A stretch of 64,000 nucleotides of DNA, taken from assembly GCA_031769625.1 (NCBI GenBank), contig JAUIMM010000200.1:52102001-52166000 (forward strand). The letters run 5' to 3'. Position 1 is the first letter of the stretch. Each line of letters begins with the position of its first letter. The notes beneath the pieces are model-generated. The model made no database searches and was not told the origin of the DNA. It worked only from the letters and a program-made list of their open reading frames with translations. Origin of the DNA: Taudactylus pleione. Taxonomy: Eukaryota; Chordata; Amphibia; Anura; Myobatrachidae. The translations under genes and the position numbers were made by a program. Below, one piece after another: positions 22,426 to 32,949 of the stretch.

Positions 22426-22974
22426 GGCCCTCATTCAGAGCCGTACGCTCTGGGCAGAGCGTACGGTCTGAATGAGGGCCGCCCTCCATAATTCTGGAGC
22501 GTCCTCCTGGATGCTCGTATAGCTGTGGGTCACCATCCACAGCCTATACGAGCGTGCAGTTTGATGGCCGCGTTGGTCGTGACCATCGCGACCATCGAAA
22601 CTGCGAGCCGGAGCCTGCGGTTGAGGTTTTCAACCGCAAGGCCCGGAGTGATTTTGGCTCTATCAGAGCCAAAATCACTCCCATTGACATCACTAGTGAT
22701 GTCAGTGGGCCGGCTTCTGACGATAGGCGTTCCCTTGGGAACGCCCCCGTCAGGGAGGCACGCCCCCGGCACGCCCACCAAAGGGGGCGTGCTGTCAATC
22801 AACATCGACAGTACGCCCCCTTTGATCGGACACAACGAGCGAAGGACTTTCCTTCGCTCGTCGCGTCTGGCGCATGCGCACGACGGAGCTCCCGCCGTCG
22901 TGCGCATGCGCAGTGCACAACATCGACCCACTTGCGAGTGGACAGCCGCTTGCGAGTGGGTCTGAATCAGGCCC
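22426..22974. mobile_element. Hairpin-chain DNA transposon, type B (copy B3)
   Basis: A 549-bp copy flanked by AAA (22423-22425 and 22975-22977). It shares hairpin order with B1. The slot at 22646-22680 has arms GAGTGATTTTGGCTC and inverse. The slot at about 22835-22861 has arms ACGAGCGAAGG/CCTTCGCTCGT, a sequence quite different from the same slot in B1, yet still paired. The GCGCATGCGCACGACGG hairpin (about 22871-22912) is perfect. Confidence 0.87.
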
Positions 22975-23448
22975 AAAGTTCCTTCTGCATAAATCACTCA
23001 CTGAGGAGATTCGGCATCCTGTTGATTGCGCGCAGCTCCGGCTCCTCCACTCTTCTTCTTGGGCACTCAGTCATACACAGCGTGACATCGTCATGTCACC
23101 AGCGCCGCGCAGGCTGCGCCTCATCTGCAGATAGCCATTTGATTTGAGGAAGCGGGCAGGGGAGGTGGAGCGCGGGTTGGGAGGGTGCAGCTGTCACAGC
23201 CAAGTAAGTGCTCCCGGAAGGTCGGGGGGAGGGACCTTTGTGGGTCTGGCGGATCGAAGCACAGTGTTTTAAAAAAAGAAAAAACATTTAACAACTGGCG
23301 GGCTGGCGGGCCCTTTGAAGCTACGGGCCCTTGGGCAGCTGCCCAAAAAGCCCAATGGAAGAGACGGCCTTGGCCTGACTCGTTTCCCGGCTCGGATCGG
23401 GGTGGTTCGGATTTCGGAAATCCGAACCCGCTCATCCCTAATTTTAAC

Positions 23449-24125
23449 TTCTACTTTCTACTTTTCCCTTTATTGTGGGGGGTCCACACCTCCACAGGGA
23501 TCCCTAGCCTGGGCTGACTAGAAGTCAGGAGTAGTTCTTTGGCTGGGGAACCCGGTGAAAAGGTTTCCCCTGCTAGAAAGAGTCAGGTGCTGGTTATGGA
23601 AATTACAGGGGACCCCTATTCATTTTGTCCCCTGTTTTTCCACAACCAGGACCAGCTCAGAAAAGCCCTGTGCTGGTACTTAATACACAGATACCCCCTA
23701 CGCATTTTTTCCCCTGTATTTTTAGAACCAGGACAGGCTGTACAGAGCCCGAGGCTGGTTATGCTTCTGGGGAGGGGGTGCACATCTTTTTATTTTAAAA
23801 CACACAGACAGAAGCCTTCACGGATCACACTGATCTATTATGGCTTCTGTATAACTCGCACCTATTAATGCTAGTCGCATTAAAAGGTGTAAGTTTACAT
23901 AGGGAAATACTCGCACAGATTTGCATAGTGTAGTAGCCTTGAGCTGAAAAGTTTGCAGGCTATTACATTTGCGATTACCGGCACCAACTCGCACCTTCAA
24001 AAAATGCGAGAAGGTGCGAGTTGAATTTTTACTTTAAAACACGACCAATTACATTGGTCGCTTCCTACCTGATCTCCCACAACACATTGCGTTGTAGGCC
24101 CCCTTTCAGCAACAGGCATCCTCTG
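23449..24125. other. Unassigned sequence with imperfect internal repeats
   Basis: Phrases such as AACCAGGAC and CCCCTGT.TTTT recur at about 23630 and 23710, and dyads with CGCACCTTC/GAAGGTGCG occur at about 23988-24020. It may be an old non-autonomous element, but no ends are defined. Confidence 0.35.
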
Positions 24126-24158
24126 CAGGGCCGCAACTAGGGGGGCACGTGCTCCAGG

Positions 24159-24889
24159 AAGGGCCGGATTAAGGATTGTGGGGGCCCTGGGGCAACTAAG
24201 TTGTGGGGGCCCCATAAAAAAAGGTAAAACGCAGGATTTAGAGTGGAGATATATATATATATATTATATAGATAGATAAGTTAGATATATATATATATAT
24301 TTATAGATAAAGATAGAGATATAGATACAGTAAAGATAGAGAGTGGGGGGAGGGGAGAGGAAGGGACAAGGATGGAGAGAGAGGGAGTGGGAGAGAGAAG
24401 GAAGAGAGAGAGAGGGAGGGAAGGAAGGAGAATGGGAGTGGGGGATGGAGTGAGACAGAGAGATGGGGAGGGAGACAAAGAGGGAAATAGAGGAAGAGGG
24501 GGAGAGACAGAGGAAGGGAGAGAGAGGGAGGAGGGGACAGAGGGGAGAGAGAGGGAGGAAGGGAGCTCACACACTAACCTCTTGCACCTGCAGCAGGCAA
24601 CCCATCAACTGTTCTGATGGGGCAGGCACTTCACTGCATTAAACCCTGCCCCCTACGCGTGCACCCGCAAATCGCGGCATTGTCAACAAGGGGGCGGGGC
24701 TTCCATACAGCCACTGTCGGGTGAATCTCAGAGGCAGTGAGACTGTCACTGCTGTGATGCTGCCGGGACCAGAAGCTGGCCAGGGTGAGTGGCCTGGATA
24801 CAGTCATTATTCTCGTCAGTGTGGGGGCCCCCAAGGTGTGGGGGCCCCTGGACGACCGCCCCACTCGCCCCTCCTATAATCCGGCCCTG
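24159..24889. mobile_element. hAT non-autonomous element, perfect 8-bp duplication
   Basis: The ends AAGGGCCGGATTAAGG and TATAATCCGGCCCTG are inverted (first base changed from C). The flanks are GCTCCAGG (24151-24158 and 24890-24897). Subterminal TGGGGGCCC phrases occur at both ends. The interior includes TA/GATA microsatellites and a purine-rich block at 24320-24565. No transposase. Confidence 0.88.
24320..24565. repeat. Purine-rich GAGAGGGA tract
   Basis: Almost pure A/G on the plus strand with GAGAGAGGGAGG-type units, preceded by a short GATA run (about 24268-24325). Stop-free frames on both strands are artefacts. Confidence 0.9.
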
Positions 24890-25270
24890 GCTCCAGGTGC
24901 CGAATTTAAAGGGGGTGCCGGGGAGAGGCTGCCGGGAGGCTAAGTTGCTGCTCTTGTGGGTTTGGAGCCGCAGCCTGGCCTTGAGAGGCACAGAGACACT
25001 GTCAGTCTAATGTGGTGCCGGTTTGCAAGCCAATCGGTGTTCGCAGACTGGCAGCCAATCAGCAGAGGCCACATTACAATGATGGCAGTACTGACAGTTC
25101 TCCAGCGTGTGGCAACCCCATCCCGCACCACCCCAAGCTCACCCACCGCATGGCCCTGGCAGGTAAGAGAAGGGAGATTGGCCCTTCTGTGGCTTAATGT
25201 AAAAGAGGCCTTAGTGTGGCATAATGTGTAAGGAGCCTTACTGGGGCCTTACTGTGGCATAATGTTTCTG

Positions 25271-25968
25271 ACTATTGCCCTACACTAATGACTAACTCTA
25301 CTGTTTCATGTTGTCTGAACTTCTGCCTATGGTTATTGTTGATATTGCATCCTGCATAGAATATTTATTATTATTTATTCAATATTTACTTATATAATTC
25401 CTGTCACAAACAAGGGATGTGGCCGCTCATATCCTGTCCTGCGATGCTTCTATAAGTAGACCATCCTGTTCCAGGGTGATGTCAGTGCTTTCCTTAGGTG
25501 CATGGGGGCAGCCATGATGGATTGGATCAGCTGATTGCCAACAACCTGTCTGCTGCACTCACATGACTGCTCTTTCCCACCCCTTACAAGAGCAACCTAT
25601 TTAAAGCTGCGCCTAGGCGGGATGCAGCAAGGGGAGAAATGCGGTCAACACCAAGCCTCGGAATGTGATGCACTCTGGGGCTTGGTTGCGGTGGGTAATG
25701 CCATCTCCTGATGGAGTTACTCTATAGGAGCCTATGGGCATCTATCAGGTGAGTGCTGTGAGAGGGATCCAATCAGATCCCTCCCAGCACCCCCCCCCCC
25801 CCCACAGCACGTGCATCCTTCAGCGCATGCTCAGAAGAACACCAGAGGGGCTCCTGGGTCTTAGACCTGGAAGTCCCTCATTCGGAAAGGGCCGCTCTTA
25901 CCATTAGAGTGGTCCTATGCGCATTCCTTCATACATACCAGCGTTACCAATGCTGGCATGCATCCCAC
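25271..25968. other. Unassigned sequence with a C-tract
   Basis: A run of about 16 C lies near 25788-25803. The rest, including a GC-balanced segment at 25400-25700, shows no element boundaries or coding signal. Confidence 0.35.
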
Positions 25969-26010
25969 CTATCACGACCCTGCATTGGGGATCCTCAGTC
26001 GGGGAACTGA

Positions 26011-26604
26011 GGACCTCATTCAGAGCCGGACGCTATTTGCACTCGCTCATTCTGAAAAAGGGGCTGGCTATTTAAATTCAGCGCTCGCTCTTTGCGGTCT
26101 GTTGACGCCTCTATGTCTGAGCGAGCGTCCGAAACATGCACTCGCTATTTTGTAAAGACGCCCCTTGACCGCTCGCATCATACGTCATCTCCGCTATTTA
26201 TATGATTAATCGAGTACATCGAAAGGCGTATGAACTGCTCGCTATTCTTGTGGTAGCATTTTCCTACCGCAATCATGCGAGCAGTTCAGACTAAAAGACA
26301 ACCAAGTGACGTGGTCGATGACGCTGATTTGTTAATTATGCACTCCCTTAAAACACCCATTTTGACTGTTTGGCACGCCTGCGTTCGGATCTCCACTCCC
26401 CGTTTTCAAGCACCTTCCCCTGTTACCACCCACAAACGCCTCATCCTGTAACTCAAATTACAAGCCCCTCGCTATTTTGCGAGCACACGATTTCCGACCG
26501 CACTGACTGGTTGGCGCATGCGCATTACGACCCATACACATGAGCAGATGTGCGAACATCACTCGGAGCGAGCGGCCGCTTACGAGCGGCTCTGAATCAG
26601 GCCC
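26011..26604. mobile_element. Hairpin-chain DNA transposon, type A (copy A4)
   Basis: Inserted in the LTR fragment with the perfect duplication TGA (26008-26010 and 26605-26607). The empty site is visible at the same position in the LTR at 27140, which confirms boundaries and duplication length. Same orientation as A1. Confidence 0.92.
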
Positions 26605-26869
26605 TGAGAACCGGGTTACTATGGTGAATAGGAAGCTGTAAGCGGGGCAATTGGATGTACATCTTCTTCATAAGCTAAATACAGGTGTTGGTGAGATCTG
26701 TCCAGAGGCGCAGAGTCTAACCCACTGGTGATTTTCACCAGTGACACCTCCAATTGGGATGTGGGTTTTGCTGCAACCAGTGAGCAGGTCGCGGTACTCT
26801 GGTCAGGTACCTTGGGATTAGCGAGGAGACTAAGTGACAGGAACAAAGTAATGAGACTGGCACTGATGT

Positions 26870-27139
26870 TTAATTTCCATCGAAATGATTGCGAGGAGCC
26901 AACTGAAGACGGGACTTTGGAGGAGCAGAGGTAGAAGGAGGATTCATGGGTAAGGGTGGAGAGGGAGCTGGGGTCAGTGAGGCAAGAGTGGACTGAATGG
27001 CTAGAAGTTGAGTGGGTACTTTCTGGAGATATTGTGCCACACATTGCTGAGCTGCTTCCTGGTTCTCCATACAAGAGGCTAGGTTTTCTATAGCTCCTTT
27101 ACCCTGAGAACCAGCGGCTTCCATTTGGCCTGAACAAAC
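26870..27139 (-). pseudogene. gag: gag fragment, Tf1/sushi-like
   Basis: The minus strand encodes the same N-terminal Gag stretch as 48610-48878 (MEAAGSQGKGAIENLASC, then CVAQYLQKVPTQLLAIQS and a Pro/Ser-rich linker). It is cut off at about 26870 by fusion to LTR sequence. Not functional. Confidence 0.8.
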
Positions 27140-28178
27140 TGTCACGACCCTGCACTGGGGATCTTCAGTCGGGGAACTGAGAGCCGGGGTACAAGGGTGA
27201 ATAGGAACCAGTAAGTAGGGTGGTTGGATGTAAGTCTTCCTCTTAAACTAAATCCAGGTATTGGTGAGACCTGTCCAGAGGCGCGGAGTCTAACCCACTG
27301 GTGGTTTTCACCAGTGACCAATCTAATTGGGATGTGGGTTTTGCTGCAACCAGTAAGCAGGTCGCGGCCCTCTGGTCAGGTACCTGGGGATTAGCGAGGT
27401 GACTAAGTGACAGGAATGAGGTAATGAGACTGGCACTGGTGGATAATCTCCAGAGATAACAATGGAGCATATTACTGGAGAATAACACTGAAGAATATCT
27501 CTGGAGAATAGTACTGAGGAATGGAACTTTGGACTAACGTTGGTGAGGATATGCAGAGGTTCACAGCAGAGTTTCACACAGTATATCTCTGGGAATGAGT
27601 ACACAGTATTGCACTGGAGAATTTATACGCAGTATGTAGTACTGGTATATAACACTGGGGATCCAGATGCAGGGTAGTACTGGTATATATAATTGCTGGG
27701 GATCCAGACGCAGAGTAGCTCTGGTAAATAATTCTGGAGAGCCAGACACAGGATAGTACTGGTAAATCACACTGGAGAATAACGCTGGAAAGAGTCACTG
27801 GAAGTGAACACAGTATGGAGCCAAGAACGATACCACAGCAAACAGTCACTGGAGTAGTGAAGCTGTTCAAGCAACTTCCTATTCCTGCAGGCCAGCTCTT
27901 ATACCCTTAGGTAGCTGGTCATTGGAAGAAAGAATCAGCTGAGTGACCGCAGGACTACCATTGGAGGAAGGTCCAGTCAGGTGATACAGACAACATGGCT
28001 GCACCCATGACAGCAGCCATGGAAAACCCTGCAATGGAGCATTGCATAGAAGTCTTAGCAGACCCCAGGGATAATACTCAGCGAGCCACCCGCTGCCGCA
28101 CCTGGCGTCTGACCGCCCGGGAGATCAGGAAGCCAGCGCTGTGGTGAGTAGCGGCCAATCCCAGGGCGCATCCTAACA
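27140..28178 (-). repeat. LTR of Tf1/sushi-like element (3' LTR)
   Basis: Plus-strand TGTCACGACC...TCCTAACA; on the minus strand it begins TGTTAGGATGCG and ends GTCGTGACA. About 1039 bp. It contains a TATA motif (TATAAGAG, minus strand, 27903-27896) and repeated GGGGATCCAGA.GCAG phrases at about 27655-27720. Bordered on the right by a G-run polypurine tract. Matches the LTR at 48879-50750. Confidence 0.9.
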
Positions 28179-28193
28179 GTACCCCCCCTGGAC
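28179..28193 (-). other. Polypurine tract of the Tf1/sushi-like element
   Basis: On the minus strand, CCAGGGGGGGTAC lies directly before the LTR start TGTTAGG. This is the expected position of the plus-strand primer for reverse transcription. Confidence 0.75.
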
Positions 28194-31100
28194 AGTACTC
28201 CTGACACCTTGAAGGTTTACCAGGAAATTTCCTATGAAAAGCACGTACAAGCTGTGGAGCATGTACATCAGAGGCTTTAATTCATGCACGTTCTTCTGGT
28301 CCGTTTCCAATAGATCAAATATTGGAGATTACCTAATTGGTGTCTAGAATCAAGAATTTGATCTACCTAAAATTCAACTCCGCATTGAGTATGAACTTGT
28401 GGAGTCTTAGGTTTCATGTGTTGAAACTGATTGAGAACCAAAGGTCGAATCAAGGAAACGTGAAACGTATGAGGAATCCTTAATTGAGGAGGTAACTCTA
28501 ATTTATAGGCCACTGGGTTAATGATCCTTTGGATCCAATAAACACCAATGAAACGTGGGGCAAATTTCATACTCTGAACTTTTAGCCTTATGTTCTTTGT
28601 AGAAAGCCAGACTCTGGCCCTCATTCAGAGCCGTTCGCTATTTGCGGTCGTTCGTTCAAAAACAAGGGGTGGCTATTCAAATGATCCGTTCGCAAATTGC
28701 AGTCTGTTCACACCTCTAAGTCTGAACGAGCGAGCAAAACATACGCTCGTTTATTTGATAAAAACGCCCCCTGGCCGCTCGCACCATAAGTCATGTCCGC
28801 TATTTATTTGATTAATCGAGTACATCGTACAGCGTATGAACTGCTCGCCATTCTTGTGGTTGGTTTTTTCAACCGCTATTTTGCGAGCAGTTCTGAGTTT
28901 AAAAAAACCAAGTGACGTGGTCAATGACGCTGCTGGATTAATTATGCACACCCTTAAAACGCCCGTTTTGACCTTTAAGCACGCCTGCGTTCGAATTCCA
29001 CTCCCCCGTTTTCAAGCACCTTCCCCTGTTACCACCCACATACGCCTCATTCTGTCACTCAAAATAGCAGGCACTCGCTATATAGCGTACAAACGATTTT
29101 CGGCCGCACTGACTGGTTCGCGCATGCGTACTAAAAACCGTACGCATGCGCAGATGTGCGAACATCGCTCGGAACGAGCGTACTGCCGCTAACGAGCGGC
29201 TCTGAATGAGGGCCTCTGTCTCCTATTGTTTGCGGTTGGCAAATTTCTTATAATTCCTGGAAGTTTTTTTTCAAAGAAGAATGTATTTTCTTCCAAATAT
29301 CCGAGTAATATTCCAAACGACTGGAAATGGCAGGTTCTTCAATTGGAAGTAAAGCTTGAAATTCAGGAACACAAGGATGCCTGCCAAAGACAGTGAAAAA
29401 AAGGAGTGGAATCTGTAAAGGTATGTAATTATGAGCAAACTTGAACCAGTCATTGTGGGAGGAATATACAAACAGTCTGATGAATGTTCCTGATTGACTC
29501 TGTTTGACCATTAGTCTGGGCATGATAGGCGGAATAAAATTTTAATCTAACACTGCAGGAAGAGCAAAGGGCTCAACAGAACCTGGCCACAAATTGTATA
29601 CTCCGTTTAGATACAATTTCTGTAGGTAGACGGAAAACTTCTCGCAGGAAGACTTTGGCTAATTGTGGAGCTGAAGGAAGACCAACTAAAGGGATGAAAT
29701 GTGCCATCTTAGAGAAGTGGTCTACTACCACCCAAATTGTGTTGTGTCCTTTAGAGGTGGGTAGGTTTGAAATTAAAACCATGGACAAGTGGGACCATGG
29801 TCTGATCGGAATAGGTAATGGGCGTAGAGGACCCACCATCTTCCTATGAGCAGGTTTGTGCTGGACACAATTAGCACAAGAAGAAATACATTTACTGATG
29901 TCCTCTTTCATAGATGGCCACCAATAAGAGTGTTAGAGAAGCTTCAAAGTTTTGAGAATGCCTGAATCTCCAGCGAAAAGAGAGGCATGAGCCCATGTCA
30001 GTAGTTGCTTGTGAAGATTGGGAGCCATGAAGACCTTGCCAGGAGGGAGTACAAGCTTGAGTATGTGCAAAATCCAATGGGTTGAGAATAGTACGATTCT
30101 TGTGTAGGTCTTCATCTTCACCTAGCAGGAAGGACTGAGAAAGAGCATCAGCTTTTTTGTTCTGTATAACAGGATCTTAAAGTTAAACCTAGAAAAGAAA
30201 AGAGCCCAACAAGCTTGTCTGGGGTTAAGGACGTTGAACTGTCTTTAAATACAAGAGATTTTTATGGTCTGAAATAATTGTTATAGGGAACTCGGCTCCC
30301 TCTAAAAGGTGTCTCCACTCCTCAAGTGCCAATTTCATGGCCAAAACCTCTTGATCACTGATAGCGTAATTTCTTTTTGCAGAAGATAATTTTTGTGAGA
30401 AGTACCCACAAGGATGATTTCGTCCATCTACTGCTACTTGTGATAATACTGCACCCACACTGACTGAGGAAGCGTCAATCTCAACTGTGAATGGTTTTTC
30501 CAAGTCAGGTTGACACAAGATGGGAGCGGAGGAAAAAGCTTGCTTGAGAGTCTGGAAGGCATTCACTGCAGAGGGAGTCCAACATGAAGGATTTGCGCCT
30601 TTTTTGTGAGCACTGTGATGGGAGCGACAATGGTTGAAAAGTTATGAATACATCTTCGGTCGTAGTTGGAGAAACCTAGGAACTACTTAACAGCTTTTAA
30701 AAAGTTAGGTTGGGGCCAGTCCTGGATAGCACTTAATTTCTCAGGGTCCATTTTTAAAGATCTTCCCGAAATAATATGGCCCAAAAATGGAACAGAAGAC
30801 TTCTCAAAAATACACTTGGAGAGCTTCCCAAATAAATGATGAGCTCGAAGATGAAAGGTCTTCCTTGACATGCTGGTGGTGAGACTGACGATCACTGGAA
30901 AAAATCGAAATGTCATCCAAATAAACTACTACGAAATGATAAAGAATATCATGAAAGATCTCGTTTACATATTCCTGGAAGACTGCTGGGGCATTACACA
31001 TGCCAAAGGGCATCACTAAGTACTTGTAGTGGCTGTCTCGACTATTGAAGGCAGTCTTCCACTCATTTCCTTCCTTTATTCAAATTAAATTATATGCTCC

Positions 31101-31338
31101 TCGAAGATCCAATTTGGTGAAGATGGAGGCGCCATGTACTTTGTCAAATAATTCGGAAATGATGGGAAGAGGATATTTATTCTTAATTGTGATGTTGTTC
31201 AATCCTCAGTAGTCAATACAGGGTCTCAGAACCCCATCCTTGTTCTCCACAAAAAAAAAACCCAGCTCCAGCGAGAGATGTAGATGGTCAAAAGAACATC
31301 TTGGCCAACTTTTCTCAGATGTAATCAGGCATAGCCAT
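28194..31338 (-). pseudogene. pol: pol of Tf1/sushi-like element: RT, RNase H, integrase
   Basis: Read from 31338 downwards on the minus strand. The RT N-terminal part has LRPCIDY (about 31206); the fingers/palm have [15 protein letters not shown] and then [11 protein letters not shown] (YLDD at 30923-30912). The RNase H-like part (30566-30225) has VEIDASSVSVGAVLSQ and SDHKNLLYL. The integrase core (29911-29573) has CANCVQHKPAHR and VVDHFSKMAHFIP. A C-terminal GPY/F-like part lies at 28624-28367 (KFAPRFIGVYWI, then YKLELP and HVSLIRP). Frameshifts and stops break it at many points (for example between 30804 and 30683 and before 31206), and a type A element splits the integrase C-terminal region at 28616-29214. 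It would have reverse-transcribed and integrated the element. Confidence 0.88.
28616..29214. mobile_element. Hairpin-chain DNA transposon, type A (copy A5)
   Basis: A 599-bp copy with the perfect duplication TCT (28613-28615 and 29215-29217), inserted in the integrase C-terminal coding region of the Tf1/sushi-like element. Hairpin GAACTGCTCGC...GCGAGCAGTTC lies at about 28838-28893. Orientation as A1. Confidence 0.92.
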
Positions 31339-32402
31339 TGTCGAAGCCGGATAATTGGCTGAGACAGAATCAGTTTAAAATTAAATCTGCACAACACCAT
31401 TTTGCAAATGGCAACAAGATGCCATTTTGCGACTGGCCACTCGGCGCATTTTTAGCGAATCTCACACATAAGTACATACGGCGATGCTATTATTTAGGGT
31501 TGTGCGATTCCCATGCAATAGAAAGATGTTAAAAGTCCTCATTATATAAATACAGACACTTAATAAAACATATAATATGATCAACCCTGCAAAACATGTA
31601 CCACGGTGTACTCCACAAAAACACGTAGTCGCACAACGCTAACTAGCGTCTTTTCTTAATACCCCAATACTTGCACTCTGCACACTTACATAAAAAGGTT
31701 CCCTAGCATTAAGGTTAATATTTAAGGTTTTATTCATTATCAGTAATGTTGTGAAATACATGTTATTTGATATCTATGGTTTAGTGCATGATAAGCAGAC
31801 AGTGTTTGGTGTCATTCTAAACCTCTGTGTCTTTGCAGATTTCCGGTTCCATCGGGGAAGAAATCGCAACATGTGTCTGCAAGTTATGGATCATAGAGAG
31901 TTAGGCATTAAAATGTATCCTGTTATGCAGCCAGTCTAATTTGTTATGCAGCGGGAAAATGGACACAAAGAGCTGTTGGAGGCTAGAATGTGACCATACG
32001 AATTGACCTATGAACTGTACTGTAACAGAAGAACCGGGAAGAAGAACCAATGGAATCATGCCAAACTGTCCTATTGTATTGCCTATCTCTGTAAGAGTAT
32101 ACATGCAGGCTCTCTGAAACTAGATGCTAGTCTTCTTGCTTTGCTGTTGACAGAGGTTTCATCTTTGATGCCGGGATCTGGATTCAGAGTGCGTGCATAT
32201 GTAACGACTGTACCTTGTGTCTGCATAATTTGTTTGCGCTAATTGTATTTAGATCACAGCATGTAACTATCTGTTTTTATGGTGAATAATAACTTTTTGT
32301 GCTTTGGAACCACAATTAAAGTCTGAAAGCAATTATTTCTTGTCCGACTCATAACGCTAAATAGCGACAATTTTAGAGTGTATAGATAGGTAGGAATCGA
32401 TA
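31339..32402 (+). repeat. 5' LTR of ERV1
   Basis: Starts TGTCGAAGCCGGATAATTGG and ends about GGTAGGAATCGATA (1064 bp). It carries repeated phrases CATTTTGC near the start, CACAACGCTAACTAGCG in the middle and TAACGCTAAATAGCGACA near the end. An AATTAAA polyadenylation-like signal lies at about 32312. The 3' LTR matches closely with scattered substitutions, so the insertion is not very recent. Confidence 0.92.
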
Positions 32403-32404
32403 GT

Positions 32405-32422
32405 TGGGGGCTTCATCAAGTG
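32405..32422 (+). other. Primer-binding site, tRNA-Pro-like
   Basis: TGGGGGCT starts 2 bp after the LTR end, as expected for a retroviral primer site. These eight bases fit the 3' end of tRNA-Pro; the following bases diverge from the usual match. Confidence 0.55.
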
Positions 32423-32949
32423 AGATTGCGCTACTACTTACAAGATAGACAAACGGTTAGCGATCTCTCACCAACAGGGTGGAAAGGCGCCATAAGCAGG
32501 AAAGAACGATTTGCCTTCAAAAACCTGCTACCACTTGGTTGCTGAGAGACCGCTATCCGTATATTGTGTGAGTTCAAGGAGCGCTGATTAGAATCCAGGG
32601 ACAAGGGAGGAAAAAGTTTGTTTTCGTTCGTTGATAGAATTTTCATGTTAAAAGGGTAAGTCGTACAATAGCGTAAGGGTAGTAATACATTTGTGAAGCA
32701 GTCACATTATTGTGTATGCGACTAGTCGCATAATAGCGTATACGTATTGCTGCCATGTGTAAACAAAGCCGTTGAGATTGTATTGTTATATTGATAGATA
32801 ACATTGTTGTAAATATTTTAAGTCGGTGTTGCCAAAATCTGAGAGAATGTTTATTTTTCTGCGCAGGAAAAGTGTGTAACAGTGAACGTGTGTTCTAGGG
32901 GTGTCACAGTTGGTGCTAGTGAGTTACCTGTCTCAGGTGATGAACTGGA

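Larger units (their letters stand above)
19848..23372. mobile_element. Second hAT element nested in the first
   Basis: Flanked by the perfect 8-bp duplication GCCTGACT (19840-19847 and 23373-23380). The left end is CAGAGCTGTCTTAACAGC; the right end inverted is CAAGGCCGTCTCTTCC. Both are followed by phrases containing GGGCCC and GGGCA. It has no transposase ORF. The 3.5-kb body holds microsatellites (20860-21004), a VNTR (21757-22350), a type B copy (22426-22974) and, at 20404, CAGGGCTGCCATC, which may be the start of a further hAT fragment. Confidence 0.85.
17242..23440 (-). mobile_element. hAT transposon, decayed, with nested insertions
   Basis: The ends TAGGGGTGTGC and, inverted, TAGGGATGAGCGGG are flanked by the perfect 8-bp duplication ATTTTAAC (17234-17241 and 23441-23448). 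The minus strand carries the C-terminal part of an hAT transposase (17874-18933). About 3.5 kb of the interior (19848-23372) is a second hAT element. Without that insertion the remaining element is about 2.7 kb, and the N-terminal half of the transposase gene is missing. Confidence 0.9.
24126..25270 (+). mobile_element. Truncated hAT-like element of the VNTR group
   Basis: The left end CAGGGCCGCAACTAGGGG resembles the left ends at 2654 and 51367. The body is interrupted by the hAT insertion 24159-24889, and then continues to a splice-donor-like CAGGTAAGA at about 25160 and a short array of GCATAATGTGTAAGGAGCC at 25185-25270. No right terminus or 8-bp duplication was found. Confidence 0.55.
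25969..27139 (-). mobile_element. Tf1/sushi-like retrotransposon, collapsed tandem copy
   Basis: Sequence 25969-26010 plus 26605-26870 matches the start (plus-strand sense) of the LTR at 27140. It is joined directly to gag sequence at 26870-27139, which abuts the next LTR exactly as gag abuts the LTR at 48879. So the LTR at 27140-28178 serves as 3' LTR of the element on its right and as 5' LTR of this collapsed copy. Most of the internal region is deleted. A type A element is inserted at 26011-26604. Confidence 0.75.

Noticed and set aside
30900..31340. RT fragment as part of the retrovirus ERV1
   Set aside because: It is on the opposite strand, has a YLDD chromovirus-type motif, and its upstream part continues at 44366 beyond the provirus.
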